A stretch of DNA of 64,000 bases from positions 124,001 to 188,000 of the forward strand of contig CAVPXL010000001.1 in the NCBI GenBank assembly GCA_963709765.1, written 5' to 3'. The notes beneath the pieces were generated by a model, which did no database searches, was not told the DNA's origin, and was given only the letters and a program-made list of their open reading frames with translations. Source of the stretch: Roseitranquillus sp963709765. GTDB taxonomy: Bacteria > Pseudomonadota > Alphaproteobacteria > Rhodobacterales > Rhodobacteraceae. Every line of letters begins with the position of its first letter. Within the stretch, counting starts at the first letter, position 1. This document shows, piece by piece, positions 37,775 to 48,275 of the stretch. Made by a program: the position numbers and the translations under genes.

Positions 37775-38956
37775 TCAGACAGCCCGCTTGAGCGCCTCGA
37801 CCAGATCGGTGCGCTCCCATGAAAACCCGCCATCGGCGTCCGGCTCCCGGCCGAAATGGCCGTAGGCTGCCGTGCGCTGGTAGATCGGACGGTTCAGTCC
37901 GAGATGCTCGCGAATCCCGCGCGGGGTCAGGTCCATGACCTTGGAAAGCGCTCGTTCGATCTCCACGGGATCGGCCTCTCCGGAGCCATTCGTATCCACA
38001 TAGATCGATAGCGGTTTCGCCACCCCGATGGCGTAGCTGAGCTGTAGGAGGCACCGTTTCGCCAGCCCTGCCGCGACCACGTTCTTCGCCAGATACCGCG
38101 CCGCATAGGCGGCCGAGCGGTCAACCTTGGTTGGATCCTTGCCCGAGAACGCACCCCCGCCATGCGGCGCGGCACCACCATACGTGTCGACGATGATCTT
38201 GCGCCCGGTCAGCCCGGCATCGCCGTCAGGCCCTCCGATCACGAAGGTGCCCGTTGGATTCACCCACCATTCAGTGGCGTCTGTGAGCCAGTCCGACGGC
38301 AGAACCTCTCGCACATAGGGCTCAACGATCGCGCGGATGTCTTCGCTCGTCTGACCGGCATCCGTGTGCTGCGTCGACAGCACCAGCTGGGTCACCTCGA
38401 CCGGCATGCCATCTTGGTAGCGCAGGCTGAGCTGCGTCTTGGCGTCCGGTCCCAGCGACGGCTCGGCGCCCGACTTGCGGACCTCGGCGAGCCGCTTGAG
38501 GATCGCGTGTGAATAGAGAATCGGGGCGGGCATCAACTGGGGGGTCTCGTCGACCGCGTAGCCGAACATGATCCCCTGGTCGCCCGCCCCCTCGGGCTTG
38601 CCTTCAGCCGCGTCTACACCTTGCGCAATGTGCGCCGACTGGCGATGCAGGAGGTTGTTCACCTCGCAGGTCTGATGGTGGAACTTTTCCTGTTCGTAGC
38701 CGATGTCGCGGATGCAGTCGCGCGCGATGGACTCGACTCTGTTCAAATTCTCGGTCAGCCGGTCGGGGTCCGACAGACCGACCTCTCCGCCTATTACCAC
38801 GCGGTTCGTGGTGGCGAAGGTCTCGCACGCAACGCGCGCTTCGGGCTCAACCGCAAGGAAGGCATCGAGCACGGCATCCGAGATCCGGTCGCACACCTTG
38901 TCGGGATGTCCTTCCGACACGCTTTCGGACGTGAAGATGAAGTTCTGGCGGGTCAT
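37775..38956 (-). CDS. metK: S-adenosylmethionine synthetase
   Basis: Makes SAM from methionine and ATP. G-H-P-D-K-V-C-D-R-I-S-D-A, G-A-G-D-Q-G-I-M-F-G-Y and G-G-G-A-F-S-G-K-D-P-T-K-V-D-R-S signatures. 393 residues from ATG 38956. The GGAGC ribosome-binding site lies inside the riboswitch just upstream, so translation should fall when SAM is abundant. The frame continues upstream through the riboswitch but that part is not coding. Confidence 0.97.
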   Translation of the reverse strand: MTRQNFIFTSESVSEGHPDKVCDRISDAVLDAFLAVEPEARVACETFATTNRVVIGGEVGLSDPDRLTENLNRVESIARDCIRDIGYEQEKFHHQTCEVNNLLHRQSAHIAQGVDAAEGKPEGAGDQGIMFGYAVDETPQLMPAPILYSHAILKRLAEVRKSGAEPSLGPDAKTQLSLRYQDGMPVEVTQLVLSTQHTDAGQTSEDIRAIVEPYVREVLPSDWLTDATEWWVNPTGTFVIGGPDGDAGLTGRKIIVDTYGGAAPHGGGAFSGKDPTKVDRSAAYAARYLAKNVVAAGLAKRCLLQLSYAIGVAKPLSIYVDTNGSGEADPVEIERALSKVMDLTPRGIREHLGLNRPIYQRTAAYGHFGREPDADGGFSWERTDLVEALKRAV

Positions 38957-38968
38957 GTCTGAAATATC

Positions 38969-39010
38969 GCTCCGTTGAGTATCTGCCGCCACGCCAGGAA
39001 GCCGTTGTGA
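38969..39010 (-). ncRNA. SAM/SAH riboswitch in the metK leader
   Basis: On the minus strand the leader reads TCACAACGGCTTCCTGGCGTG, then a GC-rich segment, then A-C-T-C-A-A-C-GGAGC. The first block matches the consensus of the SAM/SAH riboswitch (CACAACGGCUUCC(U)GGCGUG... GGAGC) described upstream of metK in Rhodobacterales. In that class a pseudoknot uses the ribosome-binding site, and SAM binding hides it. Position (12 bp before the metK ATG) is as expected. Identified by recall of the consensus, not by a search. Confidence 0.82.
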
Positions 39011-39070
39011 CGGGAAAGGGCGCGCCCCACGCACGCCGAAAGTCGCCCTTACGGCGCGCGGGACCAGCCG

Positions 39071-40585
39071 TCAAGCACCGCCGCGACGTGGCGTCAGCCC
39101 TGCTCCGAACAGGAGCAGTCCGGCCACAATCCAGGCCGGCAGATCGCCTGAGCGTGCGTAGGGTGTCTCCGGCGCCGCGGCCGGCAAGGCGACGTCGCGC
39201 CAGCCGTCTTCGCCCAGGCGGATCCGCGCGACCACGTGCCCGCGCGCATCGATCACACCCGAGACGCCGGTGTTGGCGACACGAACCAGCGGCAGCCCCT
39301 GTTCAACCGCCCGCAGCCGCGCCTGCGCAAAATGCTGGTAGGGCCCCGAGAACAGACCGAACCAGGCGTCGTTGGTGATCTGAACCATCCAGTCGGGCCG
39401 CTCGGGCGCCGCCGCGACTTCCTCGGCGAAGATGGCTTCGTAGCAGATGAGCGGCAGAACCCTGCCCGCCTCCTCCAGATCCATCACAACCGGCCCCGGT
39501 CCTGCGTCGAACCCGTAGCCATCCTGTGCAGCGAAGCTCTGGAGGCCCAGCCAGGCGGTCATCTGGCCCAGCGGGATATATTCCCCGAACGGCACCAGAT
39601 GATGCTTGTCGTATATCTCGCGCACGCCCTCTCGGCCCAGCACGACCAACGAATTGTAGGCGCGCGCCCCGACCACGCGCTGGGCGCCCAGAAGCACCGT
39701 CGCTCCGCGCGCCGCCTCGGCGATGCGTGCCAGTTCCGGCTCCGCCTGATTGAGCCAGTAGGGCAGCGCGGATTCGGGCCAGACCACCACGTCGGGTGGC
39801 GCCGCTGCCGCCGTGAACGCGAGTTGCCTTTCGAAAAAGGTCTGCGCGCGCGCCGGATCCCACTTTTCCCGCTGCACCGCGTTGGGCTGGACCAGTCGCA
39901 CCACCAGCGCCTCGGACGGCGTCGGCAAAGGCTGCTGCGCCTGCCACCAGCCCCACAGCCCGACGACGCCGAAAGGCAAGGCCAGCAGCATCGAGCCCAT
40001 CGGTTTGCGCCGGACCAGTGACGCCAGCGCGGCGCCCAGGGCCAGAGTCAGCGCCGTCAGGCCGATGGGCCCTACCAGCGCCGCCGCCTGCAAGACAGGC
40101 GTCTCGACCCACACATGTCCGATCATGGCCCACGGGAAACCGCCGAACGCAACCGAGCGTGCGCCTTCGGCGAGCGTCAGTGCACCGATCGACGCGACCA
40201 TGCGCCCGCGTCCATCGGGGACCACCCATACCGTCAGCGCAAAGGCCGCTGCCCAGAATAGCGCGAGCCCACCGGCCATCAGGATCAGGGCAAACGGCGC
40301 CATCCATCCATGGCGCGCGACATCCACCAGGAACGGCTCGACGATCCAGGACAGTGCCAGTGCAAAATAGCCGACACCGAATACCCAGCCGAGCCCTGCC
40401 GCCGCCCTGCCACCCGCGGCCGAACGGAGGAGCAACATCGCAACGGCAAGTCCAGCCACGGTTGCGACCGCAAGATCGAACGGAGCCTGGCCCAATGCCG
40501 CGACAGCTCCGCCGACGAAGGCGATTGCCAACCGTCGCAACCCGCCACGCGCGCTCCGCCTCTCAGCCGGTTCTGCACTGTCCAT
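39071..40585 (-). CDS. lnt: Apolipoprotein N-acyltransferase
   Basis: Adds the third acyl chain to lipoproteins in the inner membrane. About 504 residues: six or so N-terminal membrane helices followed by a nitrilase-fold periplasmic domain with the E-K-C triad (V-W-P-E-S-A, D-K-H-H-L-V-P-F-G-E, L-I-C-Y-E-A-I-F). Start at M-D-S-A-E-P (40585); the extension to 40675 lacks support. Upstream of metK in conserved order. Confidence 0.95.
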   Translation of the reverse strand: MDSAEPAERRSARGGLRRLAIAFVGGAVAALGQAPFDLAVATVAGLAVAMLLLRSAAGGRAAAGLGWVFGVGYFALALSWIVEPFLVDVARHGWMAPFALILMAGGLALFWAAAFALTVWVVPDGRGRMVASIGALTLAEGARSVAFGGFPWAMIGHVWVETPVLQAAALVGPIGLTALTLALGAALASLVRRKPMGSMLLALPFGVVGLWGWWQAQQPLPTPSEALVVRLVQPNAVQREKWDPARAQTFFERQLAFTAAAAPPDVVVWPESALPYWLNQAEPELARIAEAARGATVLLGAQRVVGARAYNSLVVLGREGVREIYDKHHLVPFGEYIPLGQMTAWLGLQSFAAQDGYGFDAGPGPVVMDLEEAGRVLPLICYEAIFAEEVAAAPERPDWMVQITNDAWFGLFSGPYQHFAQARLRAVEQGLPLVRVANTGVSGVIDARGHVVARIRLGEDGWRDVALPAAAPETPYARSGDLPAWIVAGLLLFGAGLTPRRGGA

Positions 40586-40701
40586 TCCGGGAGACCCCTT
40601 CGGCGCTGAACTTCCGCGTCGGGTGATACTCGACCGAAGACAAAGAGTTGAGCCAGATGCCGCGACCGACTTCACGCGGCTCCGCTCCCCTGATGTCCGC
40701 G

Positions 40702-41598
40702 TCAGTCGCTCTCCGCGTCGTGCAAGCGGACCCGCAGACGCTTGATCCGGCGCGGATCGGCATCGACCACCTCGATTTCGTGACCGGAGGGATGGCGGAT
40801 GACCTCGCCGCGCGCCGGAACGCGGCCCGCAAGCATGAAGACGAGGCCGCCGACCGTGTCGATCTCATCGTCATCCCCGCCCTCGGCCAGACGGCGGCCG
40901 ATCTCGCTCTCGAACTCCTCGAGCGGCGCGCGCGACTGGACGAGCCAGGCGTCGTCGCCCTCGCGCAGCCACATGGCGTCGTCGGCGGTGTCGTGCTCGT
41001 CCTCGATTTCTCCGAGCACCTGCTCGATCAGATTCTCGATGGTCACCAATCCATCGACACCGCCGTATTCGTCGATGACGAGGGCCATGTGAATCCGCTC
41101 GGACTGCATCTTCTGCAACAGCACCCCGATCGGCATCGAGGGCGGAACGTAGAGCAGAGGCCGCACCAGCTTGCCCAGATCGAATTCGGCACTCCCACCG
41201 CCGAAGCCATGCTGCAGCGCGAAATCCTTCAGGTGGGCCATGCCCACGGGGGTGTCGAGCGTGCCATTGTAGACCGGTAGTCGCGTCAGGCCGCTTTCGC
41301 GAAAAACCGCCACCAGATCGTCGAGCCCGATATCATCGGGAACCGAAACGATCTCGGCCTTCGGGATCGCCACATCCTCGACGCGCATGCGCCGGAGGTT
41401 GAGAAGGCCCGGCGGCGGATCCGTCCTCACCAGGTGACGTGCCTCCTCGGCTTCCTCACCGTCGGCGCTGGAAAAGGCCCCCACGATCCGTGACAGGAAC
41501 CCCAGGCCTCCGCGCGCGTCGTCGTCGCGCTCAGCGGCCCGCTCTTCGTATTGCGCGCGCCGCCCCTCGTTGGACGAGCCCTCGCTGATGTCGGCCAT
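40702..41598 (-). CDS. CorC/HlyC-type protein with CBS domains
   Basis: A 298-residue cytosolic CorC-like protein: tandem CBS domains (about 70-200; V-P-x-D-I-G-L-D-D-L and M-A-L-V-I-D-E-Y-G-G-V-D-G-L-V-T) and a C-terminal transporter-associated domain (E-I-D-T-V-G-G-L-V). Linked to Mg/Co efflux or membrane damage response. Preferred start ATG 41598 with GAAGGA upstream; a GTG at 41637 overlapping the ybeY stop is the alternative. Confidence 0.88.
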   Translation of the reverse strand: MADISEGSSNEGRRAQYEERAAERDDDARGGLGFLSRIVGAFSSADGEEAEEARHLVRTDPPPGLLNLRRMRVEDVAIPKAEIVSVPDDIGLDDLVAVFRESGLTRLPVYNGTLDTPVGMAHLKDFALQHGFGGGSAEFDLGKLVRPLLYVPPSMPIGVLLQKMQSERIHMALVIDEYGGVDGLVTIENLIEQVLGEIEDEHDTADDAMWLREGDDAWLVQSRAPLEEFESEIGRRLAEGGDDDEIDTVGGLVFMLAGRVPARGEVIRHPSGHEIEVVDADPRRIKRLRVRLHDAESD

Positions 41599-41633
41599 GC
41601 CGTCCTTCTTTCTCTCCTCTGGCGCATCCGTGC

Positions 41634-42149
41634 TCACGAATATGGGTCCGCCACACCCAGAGTGGCAAGTATCTCAACCTCAACGCGTTCCATGAGTGTG
41701 GCATCGGGCGCGCGTTCGTGATCATAGCCCAACAGATGAAGCGTGCCGTGAACCAGAAGGTGCGTGGCATGATCGGCAAGCGATCGGGCCTGATCATGCG
41801 CTTCCCGAGCGCAGGTTTCGTACGCAATTGCAATGTCGCCCAGTTCGGGGTCGTGCGGATCCGGCGCCTCGGGGATCTCGCCGGCGAAAGCCGCCCCACG
41901 CTCCGCGGTGGGCCAGGACAGCACGTTGGTCGCTCTCGGCTTGTCGCGGAACCGCTCGTTCAACTCCTCGATCCGCGCGTCATTGCACCCGAGCACTACC
42001 GCCTCCCACTCGCCTTTCGACAGGTTCAAATGCCTCAGCGTCGCCTCGAACGCGCGTTGCGCGAGCGAGTCCAGTCCCAGCTCGCGCCAGGCCGGATCTT
42101 CGACGATGACCTCGACACTCACAGACGCGCTTCCCGCCTGCCAAGGCAT
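41634..42149 (-). CDS. ybeY: Endoribonuclease YbeY
   Basis: Single-strand RNase for 16S rRNA 3'-end maturation and ribosome quality control. Metal signature H-x3-H-x5-H in H-L-L-V-H-G-T-L-H-L-L-G-Y-D-H, N-x-R-F-R-D-K-x-x-A-T-N-V-L-S-W/F. 171 residues; a GTG 27 bp downstream of the ATG is also possible as start. Partner phoH lies just upstream. Confidence 0.95.
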   Translation of the reverse strand: MPWQAGSASVSVEVIVEDPAWRELGLDSLAQRAFEATLRHLNLSKGEWEAVVLGCNDARIEELNERFRDKPRATNVLSWPTAERGAAFAGEIPEAPDPHDPELGDIAIAYETCAREAHDQARSLADHATHLLVHGTLHLLGYDHERAPDATLMERVEVEILATLGVADPYS

Positions 42150-42164
42150 CCCGCGAACACGCTG

Positions 42165-43175
42165 TCAGACCTGATCGGAATCATAGGCTTCGATGATACG
42201 CGCCACCAGCGGATGGCGAACCACGTCCTTCGCGGTGAAGTAGTTGAACGCGATCCCCTTCACTCCCTTGAGCAGGCGCTCCGCGTCGGCAAGCCCGCTC
42301 GCCTGGCCCTTCGGCAGGTCGACCTGAGTTCGGTCGCCGGTGATGACCATGCGGCTGCCCTCGCCGAGCCGGGTGAGGAACATCTTCATCTGCATCGTCG
42401 TCGCGTTCTGGGCCTCGTCGAGGACCACGAACGCATTGGCAAGCGTGCGGCCCCGCATGAAGGCGAGCGGCGCGATCTCGATCCGCTTCTCCTCGATCAG
42501 CTTTGCCGCCTGCTTGCCCGGGAGAAAATCGTTCAGCGCATCGTAGAGCGGCTGCATGTAGGGGTCGACCTTCTCCTTCATGTCGCCGGGCAGGAAGCCA
42601 AGGCGTTCGCCGGCCTCCACCGCGGGGCGACTGAGGATGATGCGATCAACCTGTCCGCCGATGAACATCGACACGCCCACGGCCACGGCGAGATAGGTCT
42701 TGCCGGTGCCCGCAGGCCCGATTCCGAAGGCCAGTTCTTTGGAAAAGAGCGATGTGACATAGGCGCGCTGCGCATCGGTGCGCGGCTCCACCAGCTTCTT
42801 GCGGGTCTTGATCTCGACGCGACCGCCCTGGAAAAGCTCCATCTGGTCGCCATCGCGGCTGCCCGTGCCGGTCGTCGAGCGGCCCATGCGGATCTCGGCG
42901 TCGATGTCCGCGGCCTCGATCGCGCGGCCGTGCTCCAGCCTGTCGTAGAGCGCCTCGAGCACGCTCGACGCCTGCGCCCGCGCGGCCTCGTCGCCCATGA
43001 TGGCGAGAACGTTGCCGCGCCGCATGATCTGGATGCCCAGACGATGTTCAACCTGAGCGAGGTTTCGGTCGAATTCGCCGCACAAATCGATCAGCAGGCG
43101 ATTGTCAGGGAATTCCAGCAGCGTCTCCGAAGAGTCCTGCGGCGAGATAGCGGGGGTCAGCGCGCCATTGGGCAA
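42165..43175 (-). CDS. phoH: PhoH-like ATPase
   Basis: A PhoL/YbeZ-type ATPase that works with YbeY. Walker A G-P-A-G-T-G-K-T, V-V-L-D-E-A-Q-N (Walker B), T-R-L-G-E-G-S-R, and D-L-P-K. The open frame extends far upstream, but the family N-terminus (A-L-T-P ... S-E-T-L-L-E-F-P-D-N-R) points to a TTG start at 43175 with CGGAG a few bases before it, giving 336 residues. No in-frame ATG is close. Confidence 0.9.
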   Translation of the reverse strand: MPNGALTPAISPQDSSETLLEFPDNRLLIDLCGEFDRNLAQVEHRLGIQIMRRGNVLAIMGDEAARAQASSVLEALYDRLEHGRAIEAADIDAEIRMGRSTTGTGSRDGDQMELFQGGRVEIKTRKKLVEPRTDAQRAYVTSLFSKELAFGIGPAGTGKTYLAVAVGVSMFIGGQVDRIILSRPAVEAGERLGFLPGDMKEKVDPYMQPLYDALNDFLPGKQAAKLIEEKRIEIAPLAFMRGRTLANAFVVLDEAQNATTMQMKMFLTRLGEGSRMVITGDRTQVDLPKGQASGLADAERLLKGVKGIAFNYFTAKDVVRHPLVARIIEAYDSDQV

Positions 43176-43269
43176 TCGACACTCCGGTTGCGAGGGCCTG
43201 GAAGGGATGGTGACGCGGGGCTCGCCGTAGCGCAAGCGATAGGAAGAATTGTCGCGAAATCGTGCCCAT

Positions 43270-44577
43270 TCACCTGGCGAGAATACCGGAAAGTGAGTTG
43301 GGGTTGCTTGCGATGATCCGAATGCGCGCAAGTTCGCCCACCGGTACATCGGCAGACACGTGCACGGCATGAAGGTGATCGGACTTGCCGGCCATCTGAC
43401 CCGGCATCCGGCCAGGTTTCTCGAACAGGACGCCCACTTCGCGACCGACCATCGCATCCTGCGTCGATCGCTGCTGGGAGGTGAGCAGGGCCTGCAGCCG
43501 ACTCAACCGCTCGTCTGCCGAAGCGGCCTCCACCTGTGCACGTTCGGCGGCTGGCGTGCCAGGACGAGGCGAGTACTTGAAGCTGTAGGCCGAGGCGTAG
43601 CCGACCGCCTCCACGAGCGCGAGCGTGTCCGCGAAATCCGCGTCCGTCTCGCCCGGAAAACCGACGATGAAGTCCCCCGACATCGCGATGTCGGGCCGCG
43701 CCGCCCGGATCCGTTCGATCAGTCGCAAATAGCTCTCGGCGGTGTGCTTGCGATTCATCGCCCTGAGCACGCGGTCGGACCCCGACTGAACCGGCAGATG
43801 CAGGTAGGGCATCAGCTTTCCGATCTCGCCATGGGCGTCGATCAAGTCGTCGCTCATGTCGTTGGGGTGGCTCGTCGTGTAACGGATCCGCTCCAGTCCG
43901 TCGATTCCGGCCAGCGCCCGGATCAGCCGAGCGAGGCTCCATCCGTCGCCGTGATAGGCGTTGACGTTCTGGCCCAGCAGCGTGATCTCGCGCACGCCAC
44001 GCTCTACGAGATCGCGCGCCTCGGCCAGAACCCGCTCGGGCGCGCGGCTCGCCTCGGCGCCTCTCGTGTAGGGCACGACGCAGAAGGCGCAGAACTTGTC
44101 GCACCCTTCCTGGACGGTCAGAAACGCGGTCGGGCCGCGGGCCACGCGCGGCCGCGTCAACCGGTCGAACTTGTCTTCTTCGGGAAAGTCGGTGTCGAGC
44201 GCCTTCTCCCCGCGCCGTGCCCGCGCCTCTAGCTCGGGCAGACGGTGGTAGCTCTGCGGGCCGACGACCAGATCCACCAGCGGCTGGCGGCGCATGATCT
44301 CCTCGCCCTCGGCCTGCGCGACGCAGCCCGCCACGCCGATCCTGAGGTCGGGGTTGTCAGCCTTCAGACCCTTCAGCCGGCCCAGTTCGGAATAGACCTT
44401 CTCGGCCGCCTTTTCGCGGATATGGCAGGTGTTGAGCAGGATCAGGTCGGCGTCTTCGGGCGTCGCGGCCCGCTCGTAGCCTTGACCCTCCATCGTCTCT
44501 TCCATGCGCTCGCTGTCGTAGACGTTCATCTGACAGCCGTAGGTCTTGATCCAGAGCTTGCGCGGCCGGTCCATCAT
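43270..44577 (-). CDS. miaB: tRNA-2-methylthio-N6-dimethylallyladenosine synthase
   Basis: Radical-SAM methylthiotransferase, 435 residues. UPF0004 domain with T-Y-G-C-Q-M-N, N-T-C-H-I-R and G-C-V-A-Q (second cluster cysteines), radical SAM C-D-K-F-C-A-F-C, and C-terminal TRAM domain. Complete. First of the miaB-phoH-ybeY run. Confidence 0.96.
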   Translation of the reverse strand: MMDRPRKLWIKTYGCQMNVYDSERMEETMEGQGYERAATPEDADLILLNTCHIREKAAEKVYSELGRLKGLKADNPDLRIGVAGCVAQAEGEEIMRRQPLVDLVVGPQSYHRLPELEARARRGEKALDTDFPEEDKFDRLTRPRVARGPTAFLTVQEGCDKFCAFCVVPYTRGAEASRAPERVLAEARDLVERGVREITLLGQNVNAYHGDGWSLARLIRALAGIDGLERIRYTTSHPNDMSDDLIDAHGEIGKLMPYLHLPVQSGSDRVLRAMNRKHTAESYLRLIERIRAARPDIAMSGDFIVGFPGETDADFADTLALVEAVGYASAYSFKYSPRPGTPAAERAQVEAASADERLSRLQALLTSQQRSTQDAMVGREVGVLFEKPGRMPGQMAGKSDHLHAVHVSADVPVGELARIRIIASNPNSLSGILAR

Positions 44578-44723
44578 GCTTCCCCGAAACGTGGATGGCG
44601 CGTCCTACACAAGTTGATCGCGTCCCGCAACGCCGAGGTCACCGCCTGCACCTCTTTCGCGACCGGATGACGGGTACGCGTCAATGACGCCGATACCCCG
44701 TCCGTCACGGCCAATCGGGAAAA

Positions 44724-45083
44724 TCAGAGCGGCGCGAGCGTGTCGTGGATTGCGCGACTGTCCTCGGGCGCCTCATTGCGGGCGTCCATTCCATAATCGC
44801 GGATCACGCTGGCGATCCGGATCCGGTAATCCCCGAAGAGGCTGCGCCGGCCGGCCTCCTGCGCGGCACGGTGTTGCGCGGTATTGCGCCACCGATGGAC
44901 AGCGTCCTCGTCATCGAAGAACGAGACCGAAAGCATCTTGTCGGGGTCTGTCACGCTCTGGAACCGCTCCACCGAGACGAAGCCGTCGATGCCGGCAAGC
45001 TCCTCGCGCAACTTCGCCGCCATATCGAGGTAGGCGTCGCGCCGCCCCTCCCTGGGCCAGACCTCGAAGATGACCGCAATCAT
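44724..45083 (-). CDS. Antibiotic biosynthesis monooxygenase (ABM) domain protein
   Basis: A 119-residue small enzyme: M-I-A-V-I-F-E-V-W-P, G-F-V-S-V-E-R-F, S-F-F-D-D-E-D-A-V-x-R-W and an H-R-A-A-Q/H-x-x-A-Q motif fit the ABM fold. It starts four bases after the irr stop, so it is probably cotranscribed with irr, which suggests haem or iron use; that link is inference. Confidence 0.82.
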   Translation of the reverse strand: MIAVIFEVWPREGRRDAYLDMAAKLREELAGIDGFVSVERFQSVTDPDKMLSVSFFDDEDAVHRWRNTAQHRAAQEAGRRSLFGDYRIRIASVIRDYGMDARNEAPEDSRAIHDTLAPL

Positions 45084-45087
45084 CGGA

Positions 45088-45525
45088 TCAGTGCCGCCGC
45101 AATCGGATGACCACATCGACGCTGGCCACTTCGGCGCCTTCCGGCGGCTTGGGCAGCCGCGCGATCTCCAGCTCGTCGGCCGGCGCATCGGTAAGTGTCG
45201 CCGTATCCTCCCAGAAGAAATGCGGGTGATCGTCCGTGCGCGTGTCGAAGTAGCTGCGCGCGCCGTCGACCGTCACTTCCTGCATCAGGCCGACCTCGCA
45301 GAAGGCGCGCAGGGTGTTGTAGACCGTGGCCAGCGCGACGGTCTCCCCGGCCGCCCGACTGGCCGCGTGCAGGCTCTCGGCGGTGACGTGGCGATGATGC
45401 CCGTCGCCGGCCAGGAGGGTAGCCAAGGCCAGTCGCTGACGCGTCGGCCGCAGGCCCGCCCGCGACAGCCACAGGGCGCCGCGCGCGCGGCAACCCTCGT
45501 TCACAGATGCCATTTCATCGCTCAT
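45088..45525 (-). CDS. irr: Iron response regulator Irr (Fur family)
   Basis: A 145-residue Fur-type repressor of haem-related genes. L-R-P-T-R-Q-R, D-G-H-H-R-H-V-T-A-E-S-L (histidine-rich segment), A-T-V-Y-N-T-L-R-A-F-C-E-V-G-L and D-D-H-P-H-F-F match Irr. Divergent from fabA, the standard place for irr in Rhodobacterales. ATG 45525 preferred to a TTG three codons earlier. Confidence 0.9.
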   Translation of the reverse strand: MSDEMASVNEGCRARGALWLSRAGLRPTRQRLALATLLAGDGHHRHVTAESLHAASRAAGETVALATVYNTLRAFCEVGLMQEVTVDGARSYFDTRTDDHPHFFWEDTATLTDAPADELEIARLPKPPEGAEVASVDVVIRLRRH

Positions 45526-45674
45526 GGGGCTCAATATAGGGCGGTGACGCCGCGGCGTTCAAACACAATCCGCCATTCCACTGTCAGGTCGTGGCCTTGC
45601 CAGTGCTCACGGCGGAGTGATAGACGGGTTGGTGGCGCAACCGGCTGCCCGGGCAAAGCAGAAAGGCTTTGGAA

Positions 45675-46184
45675 ATGGCTGACTTTCCAACGAGTTTCGA
45701 TCGCGAGGACTTGCTGAAATGCGCCCGCGGAGAGCTCTTTGGCCCCGGCAACGCCCAGCTACCCGAGCCCCCGATGCTGATGATGGACCGCATCACCGAC
45801 ATATCGGGCGACGGCGGCCAGCACGGCAAGGGCCATGTGGTCGCCGAATTCGACATCGACCCGGACCTCTGGTTCTTCAAGTGCCACTTTCCCGGCAATC
45901 CGATCATGCCGGGGTGCCTGGGGCTCGATGGCCTGTGGCAGCTCACCGGCTTCAACCTCGGATGGCGCGGCTGGCAGGGGCGCGGATACGCGCTCGGCGT
46001 GGGCGAGGTCAAGCTGACCGGCATGGTGCGCCCGGACCGCAAGATGTTGCGCTACCACGTCGATTTCACCAAGGCCGTGCAGAGCCGCCGCCTGACGATG
46101 GGGGTCGCCGACGGCCGCGTCGAAGCGGATGGCGAAGAGATCTACCAGGTCAAGGACATGAAGGTCGCGCTCTCCGAGAGCTGA
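45675..46184 (+). CDS. fabA: 3-hydroxydecanoyl-ACP dehydratase/isomerase
   Basis: Makes unsaturated fatty acids by dehydration and isomerisation. 169 residues; active-site His in C-H-F-P-G-N-P-I-M-P-G and Asp in L-G-L-D-G-L-W-Q. ATG with GGAAA-type leader. First of fabA-fabB-fabI. Confidence 0.97.
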   Translation: MADFPTSFDREDLLKCARGELFGPGNAQLPEPPMLMMDRITDISGDGGQHGKGHVVAEFDIDPDLWFFKCHFPGNPIMPGCLGLDGLWQLTGFNLGWRGWQGRGYALGVGEVKLTGMVRPDRKMLRYHVDFTKAVQSRRLTMGVADGRVEADGEEIYQVKDMKVALSES

Positions 46185-46203
46185 CCACGAGGGGAGGAGC
46201 GCC

Positions 46204-47431
<1,228 letters not shown>

Positions 47432-47435
47432 CGCC

Positions 47436-48227
47436 ATGGCCGATCTGATGAAGGGCAAGCGCGGTCTGGTCATGGGTGTCGCGAACGAGCGCTCCATCGC
47501 GTGGGGCATCGCGCGCGCACTGGCCGGCGAAAGTGCCGAGCTGGCCTTCACCTATCAGGGCGAGGCCTTCGGCAGCCGCCTCAGGCCGCTGGCGGAGTCC
47601 GTCGGGTCGGATTTCCTGCTGGACGCCGATGTGACCGATGAACAGGCGCTCGATTCCGCTTTCGAGGCCCTGAACGCGCGGTGGGGCAAGCTGGACTTCT
47701 TGATCCACGCCATCGCGTTCTCCGACAAGGCGGAACTGACGGGCCGGTTCATCAACACCAGCCACGAGAACTTCCGCAACTCCCTGTCGATCTCGTGCTA
47801 TTCGCTCATCGACGTCGCGCGCCGGGCCCGGCCGATGATGTCCGAGGGCGGCAGCATCGTGACCCTGACTTACCAGGGCTCCAACAGCGTCACACCGTTC
47901 TACAACGTGATGGGCGTGGCCAAGGCAGCGCTGGAATCGAGTGTCCGCTACCTTGCCAACGATCTCGGCCCCGAGCAGATCCGCGTCAACGCCATCAGCC
48001 CCGGCCCCATGAAGACACTGGCCGGCGCGGCCATCGGCGGCGCGCGCAAGACCTACCGTCACACGGGCGAGAACGCTCCTCTACGCTCCAACGCCACACT
48101 GGAGGCGATCGGCGGCACCGCAGTCTATCTCTGCTCGGATCAGGGCGGCTGCACGACGGGGGAAATCATCCGTGTCGATGGCGGCTATCACGTTCTGGGC
48201 ATGCCGCAGCCGGAGAACCTGAAGTAG
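47436..48227 (+). CDS. fabI: Enoyl-ACP reductase
   Basis: NADH-dependent last step of fatty-acid elongation. 263 residues, SDR fold with G-V-A-N-E-R-S-I-A-W-G and the Y-x6-K pair in F-Y-N-V-M-G-V-A-K-A-A. Four bases after the repaired fabB stop. Confidence 0.96.
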   Translation: MADLMKGKRGLVMGVANERSIAWGIARALAGESAELAFTYQGEAFGSRLRPLAESVGSDFLLDADVTDEQALDSAFEALNARWGKLDFLIHAIAFSDKAELTGRFINTSHENFRNSLSISCYSLIDVARRARPMMSEGGSIVTLTYQGSNSVTPFYNVMGVAKAALESSVRYLANDLGPEQIRVNAISPGPMKTLAGAAIGGARKTYRHTGENAPLRSNATLEAIGGTAVYLCSDQGGCTTGEIIRVDGGYHVLGMPQPENLK

Positions 48228-48275
48228 CCTCGTGGCTTTCCATTTGGACAATGAAACCGCCACGGCTGGCAGCGT

